This document shows positions 16,023 through 24,543 of a stretch of 64,000 nt of DNA, one piece after another; position 1 is the stretch's first letter, and each line of letters begins with the position of its first letter. This stretch comes from Oscillospiraceae bacterium MB24-C1 (GTDB lineage: Bacteria; Bacillota; Clostridia; Oscillospirales; Ruminococcaceae): NCBI GenBank assembly GCA_030913685.1, contig CP133187.1, positions 868,001 through 932,000 of the forward strand. The letters are read 5' to 3'. The position numbers were made by a program, and so were the translations under genes. Below the pieces are notes generated by a model that worked only from the letters and a program-made list of their open reading frames with translations, was not told where the DNA came from and did not search any database.

Positions 16023-16700
16023 TCATCGTAATCGGTACAGCACCCGAGGGCGGCCACCCGTTTCATAATCGATGCTACTTAAAACGCCGCCAATCTCAAT
16101 TAGGTAATTTAAATACCGCCGAATTGTTACGCGCGAGAGACCCGAGGCTTGTGAAATGCTCTCACAGGTGTGTTTTTCTCCGGCTTGTTCGTGCAGATGG
16201 TCATAAATGTAGGTGAGCGTTTTTTGGTTAAGTCCCTTTTGCAGCTCACCATGTTCAATATCCAGCGACAGCTTGTTGTTGAGCAAACGATCGACCACCG
16301 CTTGGTTCACCTGCTGATTGCTGTTAAGTAAGTTAGTTTTACTTAAGTATTTTTGAATGGCCTCCTGAAAGCGATAAAACGAAAACGGTTTGATAAGATA
16401 GTCGACAATACCCAACCGCAGCGCCTCATCCACCACACTCATTTCGGTGGCAGCTGTCACCATAATGACTGCGCTTTTGATGTTCTCCGCCCTGAGCATT
16501 CTTAATAGTTCATTGCCGCTGATCCCCGGCATATAAACATCAAGAATAACCAGGTCGACCGGGTGGGTTGAAAGATACTCCCAGGCGATTCGTCCATTGG
16601 AGAACACACCATCGACGGTAAATTCGCCGAAATGCTCAAGATATTGTTGGTTGATCTGCGCAACCATGGGGTCATCCTCAACAATGACCGTACGAAACAT
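16023..16700 (-). CDS. CitB/DcuR-type response regulator
   Basis: 225 residues. N-terminal receiver domain with the acidic pair EDD (residues 8-10), phospho-acceptor Asp54 in LVILDVYMPG, Thr in MVTAAT and Lys in YLIKPFSF. The C-terminal half has a helix-turn-helix (SISQASGLSRVTIRRYLNYL) and the GGRPRVLYRL tail typical of the CitB/DcuR/DctR group that controls citrate and C4-dicarboxylate genes. The start at 16700 has AGGAAG 8 bases upstream. It lies between its kinase gene and citD on the same strand, so it probably activates citDEF and the divergent transporter genes. Confidence 0.9.
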   Translation of the reverse strand: MFRTVIVEDDPMVAQINQQYLEHFGEFTVDGVFSNGRIAWEYLSTHPVDLVILDVYMPGISGNELLRMLRAENIKSAVIMVTAATEMSVVDEALRLGIVDYLIKPFSFYRFQEAIQKYLSKTNLLNSNQQVNQAVVDRLLNNKLSLDIEHGELQKGLNQKTLTYIYDHLHEQAGEKHTCESISQASGLSRVTIRRYLNYLIEIGGVLSSIDYETGGRPRVLYRLR

Positions 16701-16705
16701 GTTGA

Positions 16706-18319
16706 TCACTTCCTTTGCCGTTTTTCACTGCAAATAATCGTAAACGATGTTCCCGCATTGGGGTCTGAATCCACCTCAATACTGCCGCCGGCTCGGCTGA
16801 CAATCTCCTTAACCAAGCCCATACCCACGCCGCGACCCTCTTTGGCCTTTGTGCTAAAACCCATCTGATAGATACGGGGCAGATTTTCCGGCGCGATGCC
16901 AGTACCGGTGTCCGACACTGTAATCAGCAGGCCGGTTTCATCCTCGGTGATCTGTAGGACAATGCTGCGCGGACCATCTTCCTGCCGGGCATTTACCGCT
17001 TCGATAGCATTTTCAAGCAGGTTGCCAACGATACTGACTATTTCATTTGTTGAAAGATAATCACTGTGTGTCGGAAGCCGACTATTAGCCAGAAGCGTCA
17101 TGCGGATGTCGAGCTCTCGCATATTGGTCAGCTTGGCCAATATCAGCGCAGCAACGTTTGGGTTATGGATATATTGTAGCACCGGCCCCATCGATTCGGC
17201 GTGAACGGCGGAAATATTGCTGATGTAGACTAACGCGTCCTTTTGGCGCCCCATCTGGAGCAGCCCAGATATGACCTGAAGCTTATTCATGAATTCATGC
17301 GTATTTGCCCGCAACGCGGAGACGATGTGCCGTGTACCATTTAATTGCTCCGCCGTCTGCATGGCTTCAGTCTTATCAGTCAGAATCAAAGTGGTTCCAA
17401 TGTTTTTGTCCTCTTCATTTTTGGGGATATTGCAACAAAGAATATTGGGGCGCGTGGTCGGCACGTTCTTTCGTCGGGATAAAACCAGGCTTTCGCCGGT
17501 TTCATCTCGAATAAGGGCATCGATCATCTTACCCTCGAGAAGCTCCGGCCGCAGGCCCAACATCTGTACGGCCGCACGATTGACCAGCTGTATCATACCC
17601 CGCTCATCCACCGAGATGATGCCCTCATTCAAGTTGTTGATGACCTCATTCTGAGTCAGGTAGCTATGTACGAATTCCTCCGGGCCGTACCCCAGTAAAA
17701 TTCGCCGGATCAAAAGCGACAACAGCCCGGCCACCAATAATGTCGCCAGCATCACCAGCCAGGCCAACTGCATATAGGTCGAGATGATGTGGTTTCGCAG
17801 CTCATTAATTCGTGACATAGTCGTGCTGGCCATAACAAAACCCATTCCATGGCCCTCTTCGTCAAAAACGGGGTAAAAGGCCCGGCGCTGATGCCCCAGT
17901 GTCCCGACACCATCCACAATATAAGCTTCCCCTGCCAATGCAGGGCCTTCATCTCCGCCTACAAATCGCTGCCCAATACGGCTGTGCACCACGTGATAAA
18001 GGCGAATGGACGAAGTATTGGCGACAGTGACAACATCCAGATCCTGAGTCTGAGCCACCATATTATCCAAATAGGTAATCAGCTCCTCGGGGCAGCTGCC
18101 ATCCTTAAGAGATTGGCGAATCATTTGGCTCTCCGCCAGCGTACGAGCGGTAGAAGTCAGGCCGTTTTCAATCTTTGTCTGTAGCGAAGAAAGTGAAAAT
18201 TGCAGCGTCATGGTCAGTGTTATAATTAAAATTACCATCCACATCAGGGTCGAGAAAAAGAGAAACTTAAAAAACATGGGCGCGATTCCGCGTTTTTTAA
18301 GCTTGCGCAACCATGCCAT
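16706..18319 (-). CDS. CitA/DcuS-type sensor histidine kinase
   Basis: About 537 residues. Transmembrane helix 1 (about 17-38), an extracytoplasmic PAS-like (sCache) domain with the ligand-site pattern YHVVHSRIGQRFVGGDEGPALAGEAY, transmembrane helix 2 (about 185-205), a cytoplasmic PAS domain, then the kinase core with ANTHEFMNKLQVISGLLQM (His in HEFMNK) and the N, G1 and G2 boxes (GNLLENAIEA, DTGTGIAP, GRGVGMGL). This architecture is that of CitA/DcuS, which bind citrate or C4-dicarboxylates outside the cell. The start at 18319 has AGGAG 9 bases upstream. Confidence 0.92.
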   Translation of the reverse strand: MAWLRKLKKRGIAPMFFKFLFFSTLMWMVILIITLTMTLQFSLSSLQTKIENGLTSTARTLAESQMIRQSLKDGSCPEELITYLDNMVAQTQDLDVVTVANTSSIRLYHVVHSRIGQRFVGGDEGPALAGEAYIVDGVGTLGHQRRAFYPVFDEEGHGMGFVMASTTMSRINELRNHIISTYMQLAWLVMLATLLVAGLLSLLIRRILLGYGPEEFVHSYLTQNEVINNLNEGIISVDERGMIQLVNRAAVQMLGLRPELLEGKMIDALIRDETGESLVLSRRKNVPTTRPNILCCNIPKNEEDKNIGTTLILTDKTEAMQTAEQLNGTRHIVSALRANTHEFMNKLQVISGLLQMGRQKDALVYISNISAVHAESMGPVLQYIHNPNVAALILAKLTNMRELDIRMTLLANSRLPTHSDYLSTNEIVSIVGNLLENAIEAVNARQEDGPRSIVLQITEDETGLLITVSDTGTGIAPENLPRIYQMGFSTKAKEGRGVGMGLVKEIVSRAGGSIEVDSDPNAGTSFTIICSEKRQRK

Positions 18320-18551
18320 CAATGTTTGCTCCTTCCCCGGTCATGATGCCGTCTAGTTCCGCATCACGCCACAATCAATTCTGTTTCCAATTATTCTACC
18401 ATTCAATTTTGTGAATTTCAACTATATCACCCCACCCATTTTGCCTATAATTATAGATAATTTGCTTTCTTTACTTTCAAAACTTTAAATATGTTTTCAA
18501 AAGAGTATGATATGCCGCCTAAACATCTTATAGTAAAAATACAAAAACAAA

Positions 18552-18580
18552 TTGTCACCATTTTTTGTCTTTTGTATGAA
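18552..18580 (+). promoter_or_regulatory. Probable promoter of the malic-enzyme/transporter genes
   Basis: TTGTCA (18552-18557), 17-base spacer, TATGAA (18575-18580), about 17 bases before the ribosome binding site AAGGAGG. The 290-base region up to citA is otherwise non-coding and should hold the binding sites of the CitB-like regulator. Confidence 0.55.
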
Positions 18581-18609
18581 GTGTCAATTCGATGCAAGGA
18601 GGAATGTTC

Positions 18610-19785
18610 ATGGACTATGCAAAGGAATCGCTACGTCTCCACCGCGAGTGGAAAGGAAAAATTGAAATCGTTGCAACTGTACCGGTTCAGACAAAAGAGG
18701 ATCTTTCCCTAGCTTACACGCCGGGGGTTGCCCAACCCTGTCTGGAAATTCAAAAGGACCCTGATCTGTCCTACGATCTAACCCGGCGGCACAACCTTTG
18801 CGCCGTCATCACTGACGGTAGCGCTGTCCTTGGTCTGGGCGATATCGGACCAGAAGCCGGCATGCCGGTCATGGAAGGCAAATGTGTACTCTTCAAAAGC
18901 TTTGGCGATGTAGACGCCTTTCCTCTGTGCATCAAAACACAGAATGTGGACGAATTTGTCAACACCGTCTATCTGATGTCGGGTTCTTTCGGTGGTATCA
19001 ATCTGGAGGATATCGCGGCGCCGCGCTGCTTTGAAATCGAGCGCAAGCTCAAAGAAAAGTGCGATATTCCAATTTTTCACGATGACCAGCATGGTACGGC
19101 CGTTATTACGCTAGCGGGTCTGACCAACGCACTGAAGGTAGTTGGCAAACGCCTCCCCGACGTCAAGATCGCCGTCAACGGCGCCGGTGCAGCCGCTATC
19201 GCCATCACCAAGCTGCTGTTTTCTGCGGGTGCCAAAAATGTCACGCTGTGTGACCGCTCTGGCATCATCTATGAAGGACGCGAAAAGGGTATGAACTGGA
19301 TCAAGCAAGAGATGGCAAAGATTACAAATCCCGCGCGCATCACCGGTACTTTGGCTGACGCCATGAAGGGTGCCGATGTGTTCATCGGCGTTTCAGCCCC
19401 GGGCTCGGTGACACAGGATATGGTGCGCAGCATGAATAAGGATGCAATCATTTTTGCCTGTGCGAACCCCACACCCGAAATTTTTCCTGATGAGGCCAAG
19501 GCCGCCGGCGCCCGCATCGTTTCGACTGGTCGCAGCGACTTCCCTAACCAAATAAATAACGTTTTGGCCTTCCCTGGCATTTTCAGGGGCGTTTTTGACG
19601 TCCGCGCCAGCGACATCAACGAGGAAATGAAGGTGGCAGCCGCGCACGCGCTGGCAGAGTTGATTACCGATGACGTTCTTAACGAGGAGTATATCATTCC
19701 TAAAGCCTTTGACCCGCGCGTTGGCCCAGCCGTTGCTAACGCCGTCGCACAGGTTGCTCGAGATAGCGGCGTCTCCCGTATCTAA
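18610..19785 (+). CDS. Malic-enzyme-family protein, probable oxaloacetate decarboxylase (CitM-like)
   Basis: 391 residues, the short bacterial NAD malic enzyme form. Landmarks are YTPGVAQPCLEI, the catalytic Lys-containing region VLFKSFGDVDAFP, the metal ligands in FHDDQHGTAV, the NAD-binding loop VNGAGAAAIA, and FACANPTPEI. Members oxidatively decarboxylate malate; in Leuconostoc and Weissella citrate operons a close relative (CitM) decarboxylates the oxaloacetate made by citrate lyase. The position opposite citDEF and before a citrate-type transporter supports the CitM role. AAGGAGG lies 7 bases before the ATG. Confidence 0.9.
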   Translation: MDYAKESLRLHREWKGKIEIVATVPVQTKEDLSLAYTPGVAQPCLEIQKDPDLSYDLTRRHNLCAVITDGSAVLGLGDIGPEAGMPVMEGKCVLFKSFGDVDAFPLCIKTQNVDEFVNTVYLMSGSFGGINLEDIAAPRCFEIERKLKEKCDIPIFHDDQHGTAVITLAGLTNALKVVGKRLPDVKIAVNGAGAAAIAITKLLFSAGAKNVTLCDRSGIIYEGREKGMNWIKQEMAKITNPARITGTLADAMKGADVFIGVSAPGSVTQDMVRSMNKDAIIFACANPTPEIFPDEAKAAGARIVSTGRSDFPNQINNVLAFPGIFRGVFDVRASDINEEMKVAAAHALAELITDDVLNEEYIIPKAFDPRVGPAVANAVAQVARDSGVSRI

Positions 19786-19867
19786 TACGGATATTCCCTT
19801 TTTAACTCGCACCTTCCCCCACAGAAGGCCGACCACCGATGGTATAGAATCATTATAAGGAGGAATT

Positions 19868-21277
19868 ATGATGTCAAATCTCAACACGCAGAAAAAAGAA
19901 TCTACTTATAAGCTGTTTAACCTCCCTTGGCCGTATTTCGCCGGCTTTTCAGCTATTGTTCTGTGTGCAACATATCTGGGCGTTTTGCCAACCGGCATGG
20001 CCGGATGCTTCGCATTTATGATCGTTCTGGGCACTATTCTAAATGAAATAGGCGAGCGCACGCCCATTATCCGTTCCTATCTGGGCGGCGGCGCTATTGT
20101 TGTTATTTTCGGTTCAGCGCTCATGAACTACTTTAACCTGCTACCTGCGTTGGTCAAGACGCTTGAGGATGGCACCAAGGTTTATAATATGACGCTGATG
20201 AAAAACCTTGATCTGGTCGGTAACATCAGCGCGTTCTTTAAGCCTTCTGGCGCGTTTCTCGATTTCTATATTGCTGCGCTGATTACCGGCTCAATTCTGG
20301 GCATGAATCGCAATCTGCTTAAAAAAGCAGCCGCGCGTTATTTCCCTGCCATCTTTGGTGGCATTGTGCTTGCTTTCAGCCTATGCGCACTTGTCGGTGC
20401 CGCCATGGGCTATGGCGTTGTCAAATCTCTGCTGCTGATTGCACTTCCGATCATGGGCGGCGGCATGGGCGCCGGTGCTACTCCCCTCTCCAAGATTTTT
20501 GAAAGCAGCGGCACCATGACCGCGGCGGAAGCCATTTCGATCATGACCCCGGCCGTGGCGATTGGCAACGCTATTTCCATCGTGCTCGGCGGCATTATTG
20601 TCAAGGTTATCTCGAGCAAAAACTGGAATGGTCAGGGGCAACTGATGATATCTGGTGGTGCCGAGGCTGCTGAAATTGAAATCAGCCCTGAGGTACAGGC
20701 CAAGCGTGATCACATTAATGTCACCAATCTGGGTATCGGCCTCTTTGCATCCTGCTCCTTCTTCGCTTGGGGCTACATTGTTGCAGCACTGTGGCTAAAG
20801 GCAGTTCCTGCATTTAACGTCCACGCTTACGCCTGGATGATTATCAGTGTGGCCATCTGCAAAATTTTTAATCTAATTCCCGAAAACATTGAGATTGCGT
20901 GCTATCAGTGGTTCCAGTTTATCATGAAGAATTTGACTGCAACATTGCTAGTCGGTATTGGTCTGTGTTATCTGAACATCAACACCGTTGTTGAAAGCTT
21001 TAGCATAACCTACTTGATTTTGTGCCTAGTGACTTGCATCGGCGCTTTTGTCGGCGCAGGTGTCGTCGGCAAAATGGTCGGCTTCTATCCCGTTGAGGCC
21101 GGCGTGACCGCAGGACTATGCATGGCTAACATGGGCGGCACCGGCGACGTCGCCGTTTTGTCCGCAGCCAACCGCATGGAGCTGATGCCGTTTGCGCAGA
21201 TTTCTTCCCGTCTCGGCGGTGCAATCATCCTTATTGTCGGTAGTTTAATGTTGTCCCTCATGGGCAGCTTACTCTAA
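19868..21277 (+). CDS. 2-hydroxycarboxylate transporter (citrate/malate, 2HCT family)
   Basis: 469-residue membrane transporter with about eleven hydrophobic segments. The two re-entrant-loop signatures of the 2HCT family are present: GGGMGAGATPLS in the first half and MGGTGDVAVLSAANRMELMPFAQI in the second half. The conserved Arg near the C-terminus in AANRME contacts the carboxylate in CitS. The family includes CitS, CitP, MleP and CimH. The neighbours make citrate the likely substrate, though malate or citrate/lactate exchange is possible. AAGGAGG lies 4 bases before the first of two consecutive ATG codons. Confidence 0.92.
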   Translation: MMSNLNTQKKESTYKLFNLPWPYFAGFSAIVLCATYLGVLPTGMAGCFAFMIVLGTILNEIGERTPIIRSYLGGGAIVVIFGSALMNYFNLLPALVKTLEDGTKVYNMTLMKNLDLVGNISAFFKPSGAFLDFYIAALITGSILGMNRNLLKKAAARYFPAIFGGIVLAFSLCALVGAAMGYGVVKSLLLIALPIMGGGMGAGATPLSKIFESSGTMTAAEAISIMTPAVAIGNAISIVLGGIIVKVISSKNWNGQGQLMISGGAEAAEIEISPEVQAKRDHINVTNLGIGLFASCSFFAWGYIVAALWLKAVPAFNVHAYAWMIISVAICKIFNLIPENIEIACYQWFQFIMKNLTATLLVGIGLCYLNINTVVESFSITYLILCLVTCIGAFVGAGVVGKMVGFYPVEAGVTAGLCMANMGGTGDVAVLSAANRMELMPFAQISSRLGGAIILIVGSLMLSLMGSLL

Positions 21278-21525
21278 ATCTTCCTCTTTTAAGTTGGGGC
21301 GTTGCTGTCACTCGGCATCGCCCCAGTTACCCTACAAAAATCGCGTTTACTGCGTCTGCCGCCATCGGGCGAGATTATTCTCTTTCCCCAAACGAGAAGG
21401 CGGGGTTTACGACTCTTTTTACATCATTCCTAGTATTACTGCACTTTACCAGCTTGTTTCAATATGCGTGGGGGCTGCTGTCACGAGACTTCATTCACCA
21501 CACTAAGGATCTAAGGAGGATTTTT

Positions 21526-22104
21526 ATGGCCGACTGTCTCAAATGTGCAAATGCCGCAGCCTATCCTTTTCGGGTTCTTGAGATTCGGACACTCCATGTT
21601 CGGGATATAACCGGAGAAAAGCGTGTTCAGGCCCTTGGAGAACTTAAAAGTTACGCTGTCTGTAAAAGTTGTGCTGCCACGCATCTCGAAAAAGTTAAAA
21701 ACCCAATTGCCACAGCATTTAAACGCATTGTCGCCTTTGGTGCGATTCTGGCGCTTGGACTGATTATGACGGTGGTTTTCCAACATGCTAACAGCGCGTT
21801 ACGTCTTATGGGATTCGCCGCCATTATCTGCGGTGTGCTCGGCCTGATCTCCTCCGCCCAGTCTACGCGAAAACATCAGCAGCTTTTTGCCGGGCTGGAT
21901 ACTGAGCAGGCCCTGGCGTTCTCCGCTTGGGAAGTGATGCTGGAAAATGCCCCAAAAAAGTCAGCTGACGCCGATCTGACCTATATCCCCATCAACGAAA
22001 AAACGCTTGCGGCCAAAAATGGCGATTTAATGATCTTATATGATCTACTGCCGGAAATTGCTGTTCAAGCACATCGGATTTTGCATCAGAATAATGTGGC
22101 ATAA
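21526..22104 (+). CDS. Small membrane protein with N-terminal zinc-ribbon-like motif, unknown function
   Basis: 192 residues, not recognised. The N-terminus has CLKC (Cys4, Cys7) and later CKSC, which together could form a zinc ribbon. Two hydrophobic segments follow at about residues 70-110 (IVAFGAILALGLIMTVVF and MGFAAIICGVLGLIS). The C-terminal half is soluble and polar. AAGGAGG lies 5-6 bases before the ATG at 21526. It follows the citrate transporter by about 250 bases and may be expressed with it or alone; nothing in the sequence fixes a function. Confidence 0.65.
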   Translation: MADCLKCANAAAYPFRVLEIRTLHVRDITGEKRVQALGELKSYAVCKSCAATHLEKVKNPIATAFKRIVAFGAILALGLIMTVVFQHANSALRLMGFAAIICGVLGLISSAQSTRKHQQLFAGLDTEQALAFSAWEVMLENAPKKSADADLTYIPINEKTLAAKNGDLMILYDLLPEIAVQAHRILHQNNVA

Positions 22105-22567
22105 CAGCCAAATCATTTTGCGATAGTGTCAGAAAAACGTCTCTGTCGCACCCATGGTCTAACCATGTATCTTTAGCCATTTTTCAGCTCGAGTAAAGCC
22201 GATTATAAATTAATGCTGCATACCTCTCTAGGCGTTTTGCATAAGTTGATTGCAACTTTGCTTGATGCCCAGCATATATAAATACCAATCTCCTCAAAAT
22301 TCAGGGGTAATTATTAAGACAGGGCGCCTGTTTGAAATCAATTGGTTTCAAACAGGCGCCCTGTCTTATAGGTTCTCTATCCACCACTTCACCGCCAGCG
22401 ATGACACACAGTTGTTGCCAAATAAAACCCCTATTGCTGAAAATAATATTTTATCGTATACTCAATGAATAACAATGCGCTTGCAAACGGTCATATGATA
22501 CCCAAAATGGTCCGCATCAATAGCAGCCCATGCAAGCTATCTTATGAGCCGGGAGGGTGGGAGAAAC
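22105..22567. other. Intergenic region before the PucR-type regulator
   Basis: About 460 bases without a supportable gene. A short open frame at 22250-22468 crosses the large inverted repeat and lacks a ribosome binding site. The main structure is the 23-bp inverted repeat at 22315-22368. The sequence TTGCAAACGGTCATAT near 22494 is a poor match to a CcpA (cre) site. Confidence 0.4.
22315..22368. repeat. 23-bp perfect inverted repeat
   Basis: The arm 22315-22337 (begins TAAGACAGGGCG) is the exact reverse complement of 22346-22368, with an 8-base loop. Each arm also contains the palindrome GGCGCC. There is no T-run on either side, so it is not a simple intrinsic terminator; a bidirectional RNA-stabilising hairpin or a mobile-repeat remnant is possible. 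Confidence 0.85.
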
Positions 22568-24211
22568 ATGTCTATTACAGTTGCTGATGCCTTGCAAATA
22601 GGAGATCTGTCCCGCTGCAAGCTTCTGGCCGGAAGCAACGGATTAAACCGCAATATCAGCTATATCGACACCATGGAAATACCGAATATCCAACCTTGGC
22701 TCAAAAAGAATGTACTGGTAATTACGACGGGATATTCTATTCGCGATGATGTCTCAGCGTTACCGCGCCTGATCCGTGACTTGGAAAAAGCCGGTTCAGC
22801 TGGCCTTGCAATTAAGACGCGGTTTCTCGGGGATATCCCGTGCGAAACGATTCAACTGGCAGACCAACTGGCGGTACCACTTATTGAAATTCCGCACGAA
22901 ATTCCGTTTATCGAACTGACCATGCCACTAATGAAAGCGATTGTCGGGGAGCATAGCCGCAACCTTGAATTTTCCGAGCAGATGAATCAGAAATTTCTGG
23001 AGTTAGAGCTCAATAACGGCGGCTTTGAAAGCATCGCTAAAGCGCTCGCCAATTTGATCGGCCTTTCCGTGGTCATTGTGTCCCGATCCTTTTCGGTGCT
23101 GGCCTTCAGCGAGGAAACTGATCTTCCGATACCGCCGACTTTGCTTGCTTCCGATATTGACGGTAGCCTAAAACTGAGTGAGCGTGTATGCACCTATTTG
23201 GTTGATGCCCTTGACAGCGATATTTTGCTTACTGCTGATATCCCTGAATTTGCACACCTGACAATGCGCCGCGTCGTCATACGCAAGCAAATCTGTGGCT
23301 ACATCTGCATTATTGGCCAAGGTCAAGCACTTGACGATATGCAGCTCATTGTATTGCATCATGCTGCTACCAGCGTTGCACTTGAAATTTCTAAGCTTCA
23401 AAAGCTCGATGAGCATATACGGTTTATGCAAAACAGTTTGTTTATTGATCTGCTAGCCGGGAATGTCAAATCCGCCACTGAAGCTGAAAGCCGCGCTAAG
23501 CTGCTGCGTTGGCCTGCGCTACCTGCCCGGCTAGCCCTTGTAGATGTTGACCGATTCGGCACGGTCATCCGCAATTTCAGCGAGGAGAAGATACAGAATC
23601 TCAAAGAAAGCCTTCATCAATTGATTTGTGAATGCCTGGCCTCTTATCGTTATCCCTACATTGTTTTAATTTACGGCAACAGCTTTGTTATTCTTTTAGC
23701 TGAAACTTTTCCCGCACAAGAGCTGTCCCGCGCGTTCAGCGTCATATTTGGCCTAATAAAAAACCGGTATAACATTTCTGTCACGATTGGTATTTCTGAT
23801 TCCCGCGACAGCTACGCCGAGCTCCCGACCTCTTATGAGGAAGCTTGTGACGCTATCGCCATCGCTCGGGTAGCGAGCTCCAACAGTCCAGTACAGATAA
23901 TTTCAAATATTCGTTTTGAACAAGCACTACTAAAATGCTGCTCCACTGAATATTTCCGCAAGTATGTCGAAAATACGATTGGTAAACTTGAGCAGTATGA
24001 CCGGCATCACGAAACCGACCTGACCAAAACGCTGGATATTTTGATTGAAAACATGGGTGCCCGACAGATAACTGCTAAAAAATTGTATATTCATCGCAAT
24101 ACACTTGCAAATCGGCTCAATAAAATTGAAAAGATCACTGGGCTTGATCTTTCTAAAAACGAAAATCTCTACCGCCTTGGGTTCGCACTCAGAATCCGGT
24201 ATTATGTTTGA
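22568..24211 (+). CDS. PucR-family transcriptional regulator
   Basis: 547 residues. The N-terminal 120 residues (VADALQIGDL, then DTMEIPNIQPWLKKNVLVITTGYS) match the PucR purine-catabolism-type sensory domain. A central region of about 200 residues contains a GGDEF-like/CdaR segment. The C-terminus is the PucR helix-turn-helix (TLDILIENMGARQITAKKLYIHRNTLANRLNKIEKITG), in which IHRNT-x-x-x-R is the signature. Such regulators activate neighbouring catabolic genes in response to a metabolite. The start at 22568 has GGGAGGGTGGGAG upstream. The OPT transporter and the enzyme run follow directly. Confidence 0.9.
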   Translation: MSITVADALQIGDLSRCKLLAGSNGLNRNISYIDTMEIPNIQPWLKKNVLVITTGYSIRDDVSALPRLIRDLEKAGSAGLAIKTRFLGDIPCETIQLADQLAVPLIEIPHEIPFIELTMPLMKAIVGEHSRNLEFSEQMNQKFLELELNNGGFESIAKALANLIGLSVVIVSRSFSVLAFSEETDLPIPPTLLASDIDGSLKLSERVCTYLVDALDSDILLTADIPEFAHLTMRRVVIRKQICGYICIIGQGQALDDMQLIVLHHAATSVALEISKLQKLDEHIRFMQNSLFIDLLAGNVKSATEAESRAKLLRWPALPARLALVDVDRFGTVIRNFSEEKIQNLKESLHQLICECLASYRYPYIVLIYGNSFVILLAETFPAQELSRAFSVIFGLIKNRYNISVTIGISDSRDSYAELPTSYEEACDAIAIARVASSNSPVQIISNIRFEQALLKCCSTEYFRKYVENTIGKLEQYDRHHETDLTKTLDILIENMGARQITAKKLYIHRNTLANRLNKIEKITGLDLSKNENLYRLGFALRIRYYV

Positions 24212-24219
24212 CCTTGCAA

Positions 24220-24257
24220 CCCCGAAATGTGCATCCTGCACATTTCGGGGCCTTTTT
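24220..24257 (+). terminator. Terminator after the PucR-type gene
   Basis: CCCCGAAATGTGCA (24220-24233) and its reverse complement at 24237-24250 form a 14-bp stem with a 3-base loop, followed by CCTTTTTT. It separates the regulator from the OPT operon. Confidence 0.9.
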
Positions 24258-24543
24258 TCGTTTCAGCTTGAATATCGACAGCCGATTATGAACGAGTTAT
24301 ACTTAAAATCAAGAAAAATCGGCTGCCATTTACCAAATCGGCAAGTTTTCGGCATATCCGGTAATTGGCGCTGCACAAAAGCGTCGCGATTTTTGCAGCT
24401 TTTCTTGCAAAAAGCCACCGTCATGAAAGGAGGAAAAATCAAGAATAATATCCCCTTCCGCTTATTTTACAGCGGGCCAGACCGAGTTGCCGATGTCTAA
24501 TTGGTAATCGGGCACACCTGTAAGAACAAAGGAGATGACATTG
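24258..24543 (+). promoter_or_regulatory. Control region of the OPT/DUF1177 operon with repeated ATCGGC sites
   Basis: Non-coding. ATCGGC or its complement GCCGAT occurs at 24281-24286, 24318-24323, 24337-24342 and 24489-24494. The first two are in inverted orientation with about 30 bases between them. They are candidate sites for the upstream PucR-type activator. No clear -35/-10 pair could be fixed. Confidence 0.4.

Noticed and set aside
22250-22468. Plus-strand 72-codon frame
   Set aside because: Runs through the 23-bp palindrome, lacks a ribosome binding site and has no family features.
22494-22509. Possible CcpA (cre) site TTGCAAACGGTCATAT
   Set aside because: At least two mismatches at conserved positions and loss of the palindrome; not enough to call.
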